The notes under the pieces are model-generated. The model searched no databases. It was not told the DNA's origin and was given only the letters and a program-made list of their open reading frames with translations. A DNA stretch of 64,000 nt from Dyella sp. M7H15-1. Its GTDB lineage: Bacteria > Pseudomonadota > Gammaproteobacteria > Xanthomonadales > Rhodanobacteraceae. This document shows, piece after piece, positions 8,715 through 16,837 of this stretch; position 1 is the stretch's first letter, and every line of letters begins with the position of its first letter. The position numbers were made by a program, and so were the translations under genes. The stretch lies in the NCBI RefSeq assembly GCF_004114615.1, contig NZ_CP035300.1, positions 992,001-1,056,000 on the forward strand, given 5' to 3'.

Positions 8715-9836
8715 ATGGCCGACCCCACAACCCGAATAGCGTATTTCCTCTTCGACGGAATCACCCCGACGATCACCGATTTCGTCAATAGCGTGTCCGG
8801 CGAAATGATGAAGATTGTCGGGCCGGCCGCGGGCTCGCTCCTGACCATGTACGTCTTGCTGTGGGGTGTTGGCATCGCGACCGGCCACGTCCAGGAGCCA
8901 TTCACCGATGGCATGAAGCGCATCATGCGTATGTCCATCATCGTAAGCCTGGCACTGACGGTCAGCATCTACCAGGCGAACGTCTCCAACTTCTTCCTGA
9001 CAGCGCCCATCGCGATCGGCTCGGACCTGCAGGAGAACGCGACGGTGCCAGGCGGTACTACGACGGCACAATGCGCGGAGACACCTGGTGAAACGGTCGA
9101 ATTCGCGACTACGTTGGACGTCTCGCTTTGCGAGGGCTTCGACATCGGCCAGCAGATTTGGCAGCAGGGCACGAGCCAGAGCGGGCAGGACAACATGGGC
9201 ACGGCCATCGCCTATTACGATCTCGCCATCCTGGTCGATCTGGCGGCTGGGACAATGGTCGGCATCGCTGCAGGCATCCTGTTCGTGTCTTACATCGCCA
9301 TGGCGATCCTGCTTGCGGTCGGCCCTTTCTTCATCATCATGGCGATCTTCCAGGGCACGCAGCGATTCTTTGAGTCGTGGCTAGGCCAGATCTGCAACTT
9401 CGCGATCCTATTCATCATCATGGACGTGGCGATCGAGCTGATTTTCAGCTTCATCGAGAACTTCTACGCGAGCCTCCCTGCCCCGACCAACAGCAGCGGG
9501 CAGATCATCGTGGACTTCATCAAGGTCGTTACCGTGACGCTGGCCATCATCGTGGTGTTGCTGCAGACGCGCAGCATCGCCGCGCACCTGGGCGACGGCG
9601 CACACCTGCAAGGGCAAAACCTCGCGGGCCGGCTGGCGAGCATGGGCACCGGCGCCGCTGGCGTCGCGCGTGCAGCGATGACGGGCAGCTCGGTGAAAGT
9701 CTTTGCGGAAGACTGGCAGGCAAGCGGTCTGTCGCAAACGCCTAGCCAGCGCCTTGCGCTGGATAACTCACTCTCCGCCACAAGTCGCCGGATAAGGCAG
9801 TCCTGGCAAGACAGCAACACCGCCTCGGAGGCGTAA
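8715..9836 (+). CDS. virB6: VirB6/TrbL polytopic inner-membrane channel protein
   Basis: 373-residue polytopic protein with about six hydrophobic segments, including IVGPAAGSLLTMYVLLWGVG near the N-terminus, LVDLAAGTMVGIAAGILFVS, the AMAILLAVGPFFIIMAIF signature typical of VirB6/TrbL, and VVTVTLAIIVVLLQTRSI. A periplasmic loop (residues ~105-150) has three cysteines that could form disulfides. VirB6 is the inner-membrane part of the substrate path. Sits in the expected position between virB5 and the virB7 lipoprotein. The cytoplasmic C-terminal tail (~70 residues) is Ala/Ser/Thr-rich. Confidence 0.9.
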   Translation: MADPTTRIAYFLFDGITPTITDFVNSVSGEMMKIVGPAAGSLLTMYVLLWGVGIATGHVQEPFTDGMKRIMRMSIIVSLALTVSIYQANVSNFFLTAPIAIGSDLQENATVPGGTTTAQCAETPGETVEFATTLDVSLCEGFDIGQQIWQQGTSQSGQDNMGTAIAYYDLAILVDLAAGTMVGIAAGILFVSYIAMAILLAVGPFFIIMAIFQGTQRFFESWLGQICNFAILFIIMDVAIELIFSFIENFYASLPAPTNSSGQIIVDFIKVVTVTLAIIVVLLQTRSIAAHLGDGAHLQGQNLAGRLASMGTGAAGVARAAMTGSSVKVFAEDWQASGLSQTPSQRLALDNSLSATSRRIRQSWQDSNTASEA

Positions 9837-9863
9837 CCCGTCTCTCTCGATAAGGAAACCGTG

Positions 9864-10028
9864 ATGCGTACCCTACTGAAAGGAACGGTCCTAGTCCTGT
9901 TCGCGGTGCTGCTGGCCGCGTGCTCGACGTCCGGACAGCAGAAACCCCCCAAGGCGTGTACCAGAGGCTTCGTGCCGATCAACATGCCCGACCACCATCC
10001 CGCCACGACGAAGGAGAAGACGCCATGA
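9864..10028 (+). CDS. virB7: VirB7 small outer-membrane lipoprotein
   Basis: 54-residue lipoprotein. The signal sequence MRTLLKGTVLVLFAVLLAAC ends in a clean lipobox LAAC (Cys 20 or 21), followed by a short tail STSGQQKPPKACTRGF with a second cysteine that could pair with VirB9, as in Agrobacterium VirB7. Start has GATAAGGAAACC upstream; the stop overlaps the virB8 start as ATGA (10025-10028). Size and lack of a C-terminal globular domain place it with classical VirB7, unlike the ~140-aa VirB7 with N0 domain of the Xanthomonas bacterial-killing systems. Confidence 0.85.
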   Translation: MRTLLKGTVLVLFAVLLAACSTSGQQKPPKACTRGFVPINMPDHHPATTKEKTP

Positions 10029-10711
10029 AGGATCAGGATTTGCAAAAGGCGTGGTCGGATGCGTCGAAGGCCTGGGAGTCCAATGAAATCGCACGCGCGA
10101 AACGCAGCGAGCGCCGCGCATGGATTTTCGCGGGCATAGGCCTCGGCACTGCCCTAGCCGCCTGCATCGCCGTGGCTTGCCTGACTCCGCTCAAGACGGT
10201 GGAGCCTTTCATCGTTCGCGTGGAAAAGAGCACCGGCGACGCCGACATCATCAGCCGGCTCGATCAGCATGTCGAAAACTTCGACGAGGTGATCGACAAG
10301 TATTGGTTGGCCTCCTACGTGAATTATCGCGAAAGCTATTCCAACGCGATGGCGCTCCCGAACTACCAGGCCGTTTCGTTGATGAGCTCCAAGCAGGTCG
10401 GCGCGCAGTATTTCGCGCAGATCGATCCGAATAACCCTCACGCACCTGTTAACGTCTACAAGAAAACCGGCCTGGTGGACATCTCGATCAACGCGGTCGC
10501 GTTCCTTGGCAACAACGTTGCCCAGGTGCGCTTTACGCGCACCGAGCTGGAGAACGGTGCGCCGACTGGAAAGCAAACCAATTGGATCGCCACGATCACG
10601 TACCGTTACCTGGCGGCGTCGATGTCGGAAAAGTATCGCCTGATTAATCCGCTGGGCTTCCAAGTCACGGATTACCGCGTCGATCCAGAAACCGTGAAGA
10701 CAGGAACTTAA
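10025..10711 (+). CDS. virB8: VirB8 inner-membrane assembly factor
   Basis: 228-residue bitopic inner-membrane protein: short basic cytoplasmic N-terminus (~35 residues), one membrane helix (WIFAGIGLGTALAACIAVAC, about residues 36-55), and a periplasmic NTF2-like domain with the conserved YV..RESY motif (SYVNYRESYSNA) and the C-terminal INPLGFQVTDYRVDPE, standard in VirB8. It nucleates assembly by contacting VirB9 and VirB10. Start at ATG 10025 coupled to virB7; the frame is open upstream to 9920 but that would read through virB7. Confidence 0.93.
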   Translation: MKDQDLQKAWSDASKAWESNEIARAKRSERRAWIFAGIGLGTALAACIAVACLTPLKTVEPFIVRVEKSTGDADIISRLDQHVENFDEVIDKYWLASYVNYRESYSNAMALPNYQAVSLMSSKQVGAQYFAQIDPNNPHAPVNVYKKTGLVDISINAVAFLGNNVAQVRFTRTELENGAPTGKQTNWIATITYRYLAASMSEKYRLINPLGFQVTDYRVDPETVKTGT

Positions 10712-10714
10712 GCC

Positions 10715-11698
10715 ATGCGCAAACTCCTGCTTTCGACCTTGCTGCTGTTGCCTGTTGCGGTGGTCTTCGCCGAGCAGAATCCGATGGCTGGCGTGTATGA
10801 CGCCCGCATAAAAACGGTCACGTACAACGCGAACGATGTGGTGAAGATCCTCGGTCACTACGGCTATTCAACGGACATCCAGTTCGCGCCAGATGAGCAC
10901 GTGGCAGACATCGCACTGGGTGACTCGATGGCTTGGGAAGTTGCCCCGGCCGGCAATCACCTGTTCGTCAAGCCGCGCGAGCCAGATGCCGTGACCAACA
11001 TGACAGTGGTCACGAACGATCGTGTGTACCAGATGTCCCTCGACGCGCGCGAAGTCAAAGGACTGACGAGCAGCCGCAATTCCAGCATGTTCTTTGCGGT
11101 GCGCTTCGACTACCCGGAACTGCGCGCAGCGGCAGCGCACGCAGCCTATCTCGCGCAGGAAGCCTCGGCGAACAAGAAAAAACTCAACGACGAGCTGAAT
11201 GCGCCGCCCGTCGCACGCAACTGGAACTACTACGCCTGTGGCAGCCGTGCCCTGTGGCCGAGCCAGGTGTTCGACGACGGCCGATTTACGTATCTGGATT
11301 ACCCCGCGTCACACGAAATCCCAGCGGTGTTCACGATCAATGCGGACGGCACGGAGAGCATTGTCGATGGCAACATGCGTGGTGACTTCTACGTCATCCA
11401 CACCACCGCCAAGCGCTTCATCCTGCGAAGTGGCAAAGCGGTGGCCTGTGTGCAGAACCGCAGCTACAACCCGTGGGGCGTCTCCACCCCGAGCAACACG
11501 ACAAGCCCGAACGTGGAGCGCAAGGACATCCATGTGCCTTCTACGTCCACACCGCCATCGACGCCGATCACGGCACCGGCGCCTTCGGTGGAGCCGACCA
11601 GTTCCGCGGATGGCCCTGGCGCGCAAGCGACGCCGATTATGGTCAGGCCCATGCCTTCGGTGGATCGTGCTGCTACGACTAACGGGGGTACGCCATGA
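10715..11698 (+). CDS. virB9: VirB9 core-complex protein
   Basis: 327-residue periplasmic/outer-membrane core protein. Signal peptide MRKLLLSTLLLLPVAVVFA (19 residues), N-terminal domain with VKILGHYGYSTDIQFAPDE, then the C-terminal VirB9 domain (NWNYYACGSRALWPSQVFDDGRFTYL; FVIHTTAKRFILR-like segment), which binds VirB7 and VirB10. The last ~65 residues form a Pro/Ser/Thr-rich tail longer than usual. Starts 3 bases after the virB8 stop; its stop overlaps virB10 start by four bases. Confidence 0.93.
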   Translation: MRKLLLSTLLLLPVAVVFAEQNPMAGVYDARIKTVTYNANDVVKILGHYGYSTDIQFAPDEHVADIALGDSMAWEVAPAGNHLFVKPREPDAVTNMTVVTNDRVYQMSLDAREVKGLTSSRNSSMFFAVRFDYPELRAAAAHAAYLAQEASANKKKLNDELNAPPVARNWNYYACGSRALWPSQVFDDGRFTYLDYPASHEIPAVFTINADGTESIVDGNMRGDFYVIHTTAKRFILRSGKAVACVQNRSYNPWGVSTPSNTTSPNVERKDIHVPSTSTPPSTPITAPAPSVEPTSSADGPGAQATPIMVRPMPSVDRAATTNGGTP

Positions 11699-12894
11699 GC
11701 CCGATCCATCCTGACAATCAACCACCGGAAGGCGGAGTCGTTGAATCCGCGCGCGGCATTCCGCAGCTGGGCGCCCGTAAGGGCGGCGGCAAGTGGTTCA
11801 TGATCCTGGTCACAGGTTGCGTGTTCGTGATCGCGATTGGCCTCGGCGCGCATGCATTGATGGCCAAGCTAGGCAGCACGGCCCGCGGCAAGCAGAATAC
11901 CGAGAAGCAGCAGCTGTCTCCTTCCCTGCCGGACATGACTCGCGCAGCGTTCGAACGGCTGGACAAGCCGCCTCCAGCGCCACCTGGTGCGCAACCGCAG
12001 GCTAGCCAGCCTGCTGCACCTGTGCAGCTAACGCCTGCGCAACTGAAGCCTGCGCAGTTGACGCCTGCGCAAAGGACCGCGCAACAGTTGGCCCTAGAGC
12101 GCATGCAATCGCCCGTGCTCGCGGTGAAAGGTGCCAGCGGCGGTCAGCCTGACGAAAACACACCTGGTGCCGCGCTGGGCGTTCGTGGCGCAGCGGCACT
12201 AGGCGGTGGCCTCGGCGCCGGCCAGGAATCGACGCCACACAGCTCCTTGGGCGATGCCTTGAGCACAACGCGCATGGGTGAAGTGTCCGCTTCGCGGCTG
12301 GCCAACCCGGACTTGATGATTACGCAGGGACAGTTCCTGGACTGCACCCTGATTACTGCGATCAACAGCGACGAACCAGGTATGACCAGCTGCGTGCTTG
12401 CGCACAACATCTATTCGACCGACGGTCAGGTGTTGCTGCTGGAACGCGGCTCGCTGCTGACCGGCCAGTACCAGAGCGCCCAGCTCACGGCTGGCAAGAA
12501 GCGGATCTTCGTCATGTGGACGCGCGCGCGTATGCCGAACGGCGTGGTCGTGAACCTCGATTCGCCCAGCACGGACTCAGTGGGCCGCTCGGGCGTGGAT
12601 GGCAAGATTTCATACCACTTCTGGCAACGCTTCGGTGCCGCGCTGCTGGTGTCGCTGGTGGACGATCTCAGCCAGTACGAGCAAGCAAAGCAAGCGCAGA
12701 ATAACGGCAACGGCGGCACCTCGCTGAGCCTCGGTAACACCACCCAAACAGGTAACACCGCCGCGGGGATCATCGTGCAGAACACGGTGAACATCCCGCC
12801 AACGCTCGACAAAGCCCAGGGCAGCCATATCGGCGTCTTCGTCGCCCGTGACATCGACTTCAGCAACGTTTATGCACTCCACTCCACAAACTGA
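11695..12894 (+). CDS. virB10: VirB10 core-complex protein (TrbI family)
   Basis: 399-residue protein spanning both membranes. Short cytoplasmic N-terminus, one membrane helix (WFMILVTGCVFVIAIGLGAH, about residues 35-54), a Pro-rich periplasmic linker containing a five-residue repeat (QLTPA/QLKPA, encoded near 12026-12075), and the C-terminal TrbI/VirB10 beta-barrel domain (SLLTGQYQSAQLTAGKKRIF; WTRARMPNGVVVNLDSP; ARDIDFSNVY at the end). It senses ATPase energy and gates the outer-membrane pore. Starts inside the virB9 stop (ATGA). Confidence 0.94.
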   Translation: MSPIHPDNQPPEGGVVESARGIPQLGARKGGGKWFMILVTGCVFVIAIGLGAHALMAKLGSTARGKQNTEKQQLSPSLPDMTRAAFERLDKPPPAPPGAQPQASQPAAPVQLTPAQLKPAQLTPAQRTAQQLALERMQSPVLAVKGASGGQPDENTPGAALGVRGAAALGGGLGAGQESTPHSSLGDALSTTRMGEVSASRLANPDLMITQGQFLDCTLITAINSDEPGMTSCVLAHNIYSTDGQVLLLERGSLLTGQYQSAQLTAGKKRIFVMWTRARMPNGVVVNLDSPSTDSVGRSGVDGKISYHFWQRFGAALLVSLVDDLSQYEQAKQAQNNGNGGTSLSLGNTTQTGNTAAGIIVQNTVNIPPTLDKAQGSHIGVFVARDIDFSNVYALHSTN

Positions 12895-13954
12895 CGCACC
12901 CATGACGGCGCCGACGGTCAAGGCCAATGACGCCTCGGCAAGCGAGGCAGCGTGGGCCATGACCGCGGTCGAAACCTTCCTCACACCGCTGCGGGGGTTG
13001 CTGCAAGGCCAAGTGACGGAGGTTGTGGTTAACCGTCCGGGCGAGGCATGGACGGAAGACCAGAGTGGGTGGCAACGCCTGGAAATGCCCGAGCTTTCGT
13101 ATGAGCACCTTCGCGGCCTAGCCAAGTTGATCGCCACATCCACGCAGCAGACGATTTCGGAGGCCAAGCCACTGGTGTCGGCAGCCTTGCCGAGCGGCGA
13201 GCGCATCCAGGTGGTCGTGCCGCCGGCTGTGCCGGCGGGCACGGTGAGTCTGACGATACGCAAGCCGTCGAAGCGACGTATGACGCTCGACGACTACGAG
13301 CGCAGCGGCGCCTTCGAGAATGTCGTGGTCGGTTCGAACACCGGCAGCGAGGTCGAGTGCGACCTATTGGCCTATCTGCACGAACAGCGCATCCGCAACT
13401 TCCTGGAGCTGGCTGTGGCCAGCCACCAGAACATCGTGGTGTCCGGCGCCACCGGCGCCGGCAAGACCACGATCATGAAGACGCTGGTGGATCTGATTCC
13501 GTCGAACGAGCGACTTATCACGATCGAGGACACACCGGAACTGGACATCATCAACCAGCCGAACCATGTCCGCTTGTTCTACTCGAAGGACGGCCAGGGT
13601 GTCAGCCAGGCCACCCCGAAGATGTTGCTGGAATCGTGCCTGCGCATGAAGCCCGACCGCATCTTGCTCGCCGAGCTGCGCAGCGAAGAAGCCTTCTACT
13701 TCGTGCGCAACGTGAACTCGGGCCATCCAGGTTCGATCACGTCGGTGCATGCCACCAGTCCGCGGCTCGCCATCGAGCAACTGATGCTGCTGGTGAAAGA
13801 GTCGCCAGCGGGCTCGCACCTGGCACGGGAGGACATCAAGCAGCTGCTGTTCATGCTGGTGGATGTGGTCATTCAATTCAGCGTCGTGAAAGGCAAGCGG
13901 CGCGTGACGGGAATCTACTATGAGCCGGAACGCAAGCGCGCCATTCTGGGTTAA
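12872..13954 (+). CDS. virB11: VirB11 hexameric traffic ATPase
   Basis: About 360-residue secretion ATPase of the type II/IV family. Walker A GATGAGKTT (about residues 192-200), Walker B-like RILLAELRSEEAF, and the His-box GHPGSITSVHATS are all visible. VirB11 acts with VirB4 and VirD4 to switch between pilus assembly and transport. The start is uncertain: ATG 12872 overlaps virB10 by 23 bases; ATG 12902 begins 8 bases after the virB10 stop; neither has a strong ribosome site. The stop overlaps virD4 by 35 bases. Confidence 0.93.
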   Translation: MHSTPQTDAPMTAPTVKANDASASEAAWAMTAVETFLTPLRGLLQGQVTEVVVNRPGEAWTEDQSGWQRLEMPELSYEHLRGLAKLIATSTQQTISEAKPLVSAALPSGERIQVVVPPAVPAGTVSLTIRKPSKRRMTLDDYERSGAFENVVVGSNTGSEVECDLLAYLHEQRIRNFLELAVASHQNIVVSGATGAGKTTIMKTLVDLIPSNERLITIEDTPELDIINQPNHVRLFYSKDGQGVSQATPKMLLESCLRMKPDRILLAELRSEEAFYFVRNVNSGHPGSITSVHATSPRLAIEQLMLLVKESPAGSHLAREDIKQLLFMLVDVVIQFSVVKGKRRVTGIYYEPERKRAILG

Positions 13955-15794
13955 GGCGCTAATCGTCGCCTTGCTGGCCTTGCTGGTCGTGCCGGTGTGG
14001 CTGTGGGTGTCCGGCCACGTCTTCTCGCTTCTGGCGTTCCGCGGTAAGGGCGAGCCAGCGACGTGGCTGACGTGGGTCAACTACTACCGCTTCTACTGGT
14101 ACGACGAAACCGTACATCCGAAGCTGATTTTGAGCGCGGCAGCGGCCTCAGCGCTGGTTCTTTCGCCAGCGGTCCTGCTCTTCGTGAAGCCGAAGCAATC
14201 GCTGTATGGCGAGGCGCGCTTTGCGAAACGCTCGGAAATCACGAAAGCCGACCTGGACAATCGCACCGGCGACGGCATCGTGATCGGCCGCATGCCAGGC
14301 CAACCGAACAAGTACCTGTTCGCCTCGATGGCCCGCCACCCGCACGTGATGCTGGCCGCGCCGACCGGCTCGGGCAAGGGCGTCGGCATCGTGATTCCGA
14401 ACCTGCTGAACTGGAATCACTCCGTCATCGTCCTGGACATCAAGAAAGAGAATTGGACGCTGACTGCCGGCTACCGTGCAAAGCACGGACATGCCTGCTT
14501 CCTGTTTGATCCCGCGAACCCTAAGCGCATCACGCACCGCTGGAACCCCTTGGCATATGTACGCGACGATCCGGCACTTCGGGTGGACGACACGCAGAAG
14601 ATCGGCAACATCCTGTTTCCCGACATCCAGGGCACCGATCCCATTTGGACGGCCAGTTGCCGTTCACTTTTCCTCGGTTTGACGCTATACCTGCTGGAAA
14701 CCGATGGCAAACCGCGCACATTAGGCCAGGTCGCGCGTGAGGCCTACTCGGGCGACGACAAGCGTTGGAAGCGTATCATCGAGGAACGCCAGAAGTCGGG
14801 CAAGCCGCTCTCAGCGCCGTGCATGCAAGCGCTGCTGGATTACGTGAACACCTCGGACAACACTCGCACGTCGATCCGCAAGACCTTCACGTCGCGGTTC
14901 GAGCTGTTCATCAATCCGATCATCGACGCGGCCACCGCCGGCAACGATTTCGACTTGGAGGCGCTGCGCAAGAAGCCGATGAGCATTTACCTCGGCATCA
15001 CGCCGGATAACCTTGGCCGTCTCGCCCCGCTCCTGAACCTGTTTTTCCAGCAGATCATTGACCTCAACACGCGCGAGTTGCCTGAGCACAACCCCGCCTT
15101 GAAGTACCAGTTGTTGCTCATGCCCGACGAGTTCCGTTCGCTCGGCAAGATGCAAGTACTGGTGGAAGCCATTGCGTTCCTGCGTAGCTACGGCGTGCGA
15201 CTGCTGGCGATCTTCCAGTCGCCGAGCCAAGTGCGTGAGGTCTACGGTGACGACGTCGCCAAGAACTTCTTCCAAAACTTCCACGTCCGCATCATCTACA
15301 CGCCGGCGGACATCGACGTCGCCACGGAAATCAGCCGCGAGCTGGGCAACATGACCTTCGTGACCCGCTCGAAGTCCCGGCCGATGGGTTTCTCGAAGGG
15401 GTCGCGTTTGATCAGCGACGCCGATCATGCGCGCGCGTTGCTGCTCCCGCAGGAAGTGAAGGACATCGGCGACGATGAGGAAATCCTGTTGGCCAAGGGC
15501 TGCAAGCCGATCATGGCCGACAAGATCCGCTGGTATAAGGATAAGAACTTCAAGAATCTGGTATGCGACCCGCCGGTGGTGGCGCCGACGCCATTACCGA
15601 GCGCGGCGCCCATTGACGAACCACACGCGGATGGAACGCGGCCGGTCGAAGTGGGCGACCTGGAAACCCTGTACGACCGTCCCATGTCGGATTTCTCCCT
15701 CAATTTCTCCGACGTGGATATTCCCTCCGGGAAGCTAACCGACGACAAGGCCAAAGCCCTGGCGGATCGGCTCTACGCCACCATAACGCGATAA
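13920..15794 (+). CDS. virD4: VirD4 coupling protein
   Basis: 624-residue type IV coupling ATPase that recruits substrates to the channel. Two N-terminal membrane helices (ALIVALLALLVVPVWLW; ILSAAAASALVLSPAVLLF), then the TraG/VirD4 motor with Walker A APTGSGKGVGIVIPNLL at about residue 147 and Walker B LLLMPDEFRSLGKM near residue 400. A ~70-residue acidic tail follows RWYKDKNF. Presence of VirD4 at the end of the virB run means the system has its own substrate receptor. Start codon overlaps virB11 by 35 bases. Confidence 0.95.
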   Translation: MSRNASAPFWVKALIVALLALLVVPVWLWVSGHVFSLLAFRGKGEPATWLTWVNYYRFYWYDETVHPKLILSAAAASALVLSPAVLLFVKPKQSLYGEARFAKRSEITKADLDNRTGDGIVIGRMPGQPNKYLFASMARHPHVMLAAPTGSGKGVGIVIPNLLNWNHSVIVLDIKKENWTLTAGYRAKHGHACFLFDPANPKRITHRWNPLAYVRDDPALRVDDTQKIGNILFPDIQGTDPIWTASCRSLFLGLTLYLLETDGKPRTLGQVAREAYSGDDKRWKRIIEERQKSGKPLSAPCMQALLDYVNTSDNTRTSIRKTFTSRFELFINPIIDAATAGNDFDLEALRKKPMSIYLGITPDNLGRLAPLLNLFFQQIIDLNTRELPEHNPALKYQLLLMPDEFRSLGKMQVLVEAIAFLRSYGVRLLAIFQSPSQVREVYGDDVAKNFFQNFHVRIIYTPADIDVATEISRELGNMTFVTRSKSRPMGFSKGSRLISDADHARALLLPQEVKDIGDDEEILLAKGCKPIMADKIRWYKDKNFKNLVCDPPVVAPTPLPSAAPIDEPHADGTRPVEVGDLETLYDRPMSDFSLNFSDVDIPSGKLTDDKAKALADRLYATITR

Positions 15795-15816
15795 CCCACT
15801 TTCAAAGGAGTTCACT

Positions 15817-15961
15817 ATGAGCAACGAACTTCATCGGCCGCTTCCGCGACTCGATCCTCATTGCATTGCACACCGGCCGTAAGCTGCCGGACGTCGAAGT
15901 CAAGACGGATCGAAAGACCGATGACAAGGCCGCCAACCGCGACCAAGACCGTTCGCGCTAA
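15817..15961 (+). pseudogene. Frameshifted small gene after virD4 (47-codon original)
   Basis: A strong ribosome site (AAAGGAG) and ATG at 15817 open a frame that ends after 21 codons, but the next frame from 15830 encodes FIGRFRDSILIALHTGRK followed by a hydrophilic Lys/Asp-rich tail ending in TAA at 15961, directly followed by the ribosome site (AAGGAGG) of the next gene. Removing one base (a G near 15826) would join the two into a ~47-residue basic peptide MSNNFIGRF.... The pattern suggests a real small gene broken by a single-base insertion, or a sequencing error. Function unknown. Confidence 0.5.
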
Positions 15962-15970
15962 GGAGGTACC

Positions 15971-16807
15971 ATGGCTACCGAGATAGGTGGAACCTATCCC
16001 TTGCCCGATGTGCCTGGCGGCCAGCCTTCAGGTTTGATGTTCGACAGCTTGAGCGAAATGGAAAAGCGCGAGGTCTCGCGCGCGATTCAGCGCGCCGAGC
16101 AACTGGCCACCGCCGAGCGTACGGATCTGGAGCTTGCCGCGAACGCACTAGCGATCGTGAATCGCCTGAAAGAGCGCGGCATGGACGATCCGAATGCTCG
16201 CCAATCTGCTGCCGATGCCATCTCGCTCGCGACCGCGAACGAGATGGCATTGGTTAGCCAGGTCGCCGAATGCCGCGCACTTCTGCACGGCAACGACACA
16301 CCGGTAACGTTCGCGCTGGACAAGTATATTCACCAACTGCGCGAAGCGCGCGAGCGCGACATGGATGCCCTGTCCCGCCTGGATCAGTCCTATGGGTCCC
16401 TGGAAGGCACTCGGCGGTTGAACGAAGCCACCGACGAGCAGGGTCGCTACCCGGTCTACGGTGCCGGCGACACGATCCTGACAACCAGCCATACCGGCGT
16501 GGCAGCGCTCGCCATGAGCAACAACGAAGCTGTACAAGCATTCCGAGAAGCCACCACCGCCGCCGACCGCAAGGCTGCGGCGGAGAAGTTTCCGGAACTG
16601 AAAAAAGCGTTCGTTGTGGAGGCGAGCATGGCAGCGATGTCGCGCCAGATCCAAGGCGAGGACGCCCAGCGCGCCTTCATGTCGCGTATGCGCGACAACA
16701 TCGCTACGGACATCGGCCAAGGCCGCACGCTGGTCGACATTCAGCTACGTCAGGCCGCGCTCAAAGAAGAAAAGCAGTTTTACCGCGACCGCGACCGTGG
16801 CCGTTGA
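15971..16807 (+). CDS. Hypothetical 278-aa protein of the secretion island
   Basis: 278-residue soluble, mostly helical protein without signal peptide, preceded by an excellent ribosome site (AAGGAGGTACC). The C-terminal third (AAAEKFPELKKAFVVEASMA ... FMSRMRDNIATDIGQGRTL) resembles, from memory, a segment found at the ends of large plasmid proteins linked to conjugation (zeta-toxin/LPD-type proteins with FPEL..A motifs); this is a recall, not a search. It ends in a basic FYRDRDRGR. Lying in the operon right after virD4 it may be a substrate, a chaperone or a transfer accessory. Confidence 0.6.
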   Translation: MATEIGGTYPLPDVPGGQPSGLMFDSLSEMEKREVSRAIQRAEQLATAERTDLELAANALAIVNRLKERGMDDPNARQSAADAISLATANEMALVSQVAECRALLHGNDTPVTFALDKYIHQLREARERDMDALSRLDQSYGSLEGTRRLNEATDEQGRYPVYGAGDTILTTSHTGVAALAMSNNEAVQAFREATTAADRKAAAEKFPELKKAFVVEASMAAMSRQIQGEDAQRAFMSRMRDNIATDIGQGRTLVDIQLRQAALKEEKQFYRDRDRGR

Positions 16808-16837
16808 TCCAGCGACTGAACTGAAAGGAGTCTTGAG

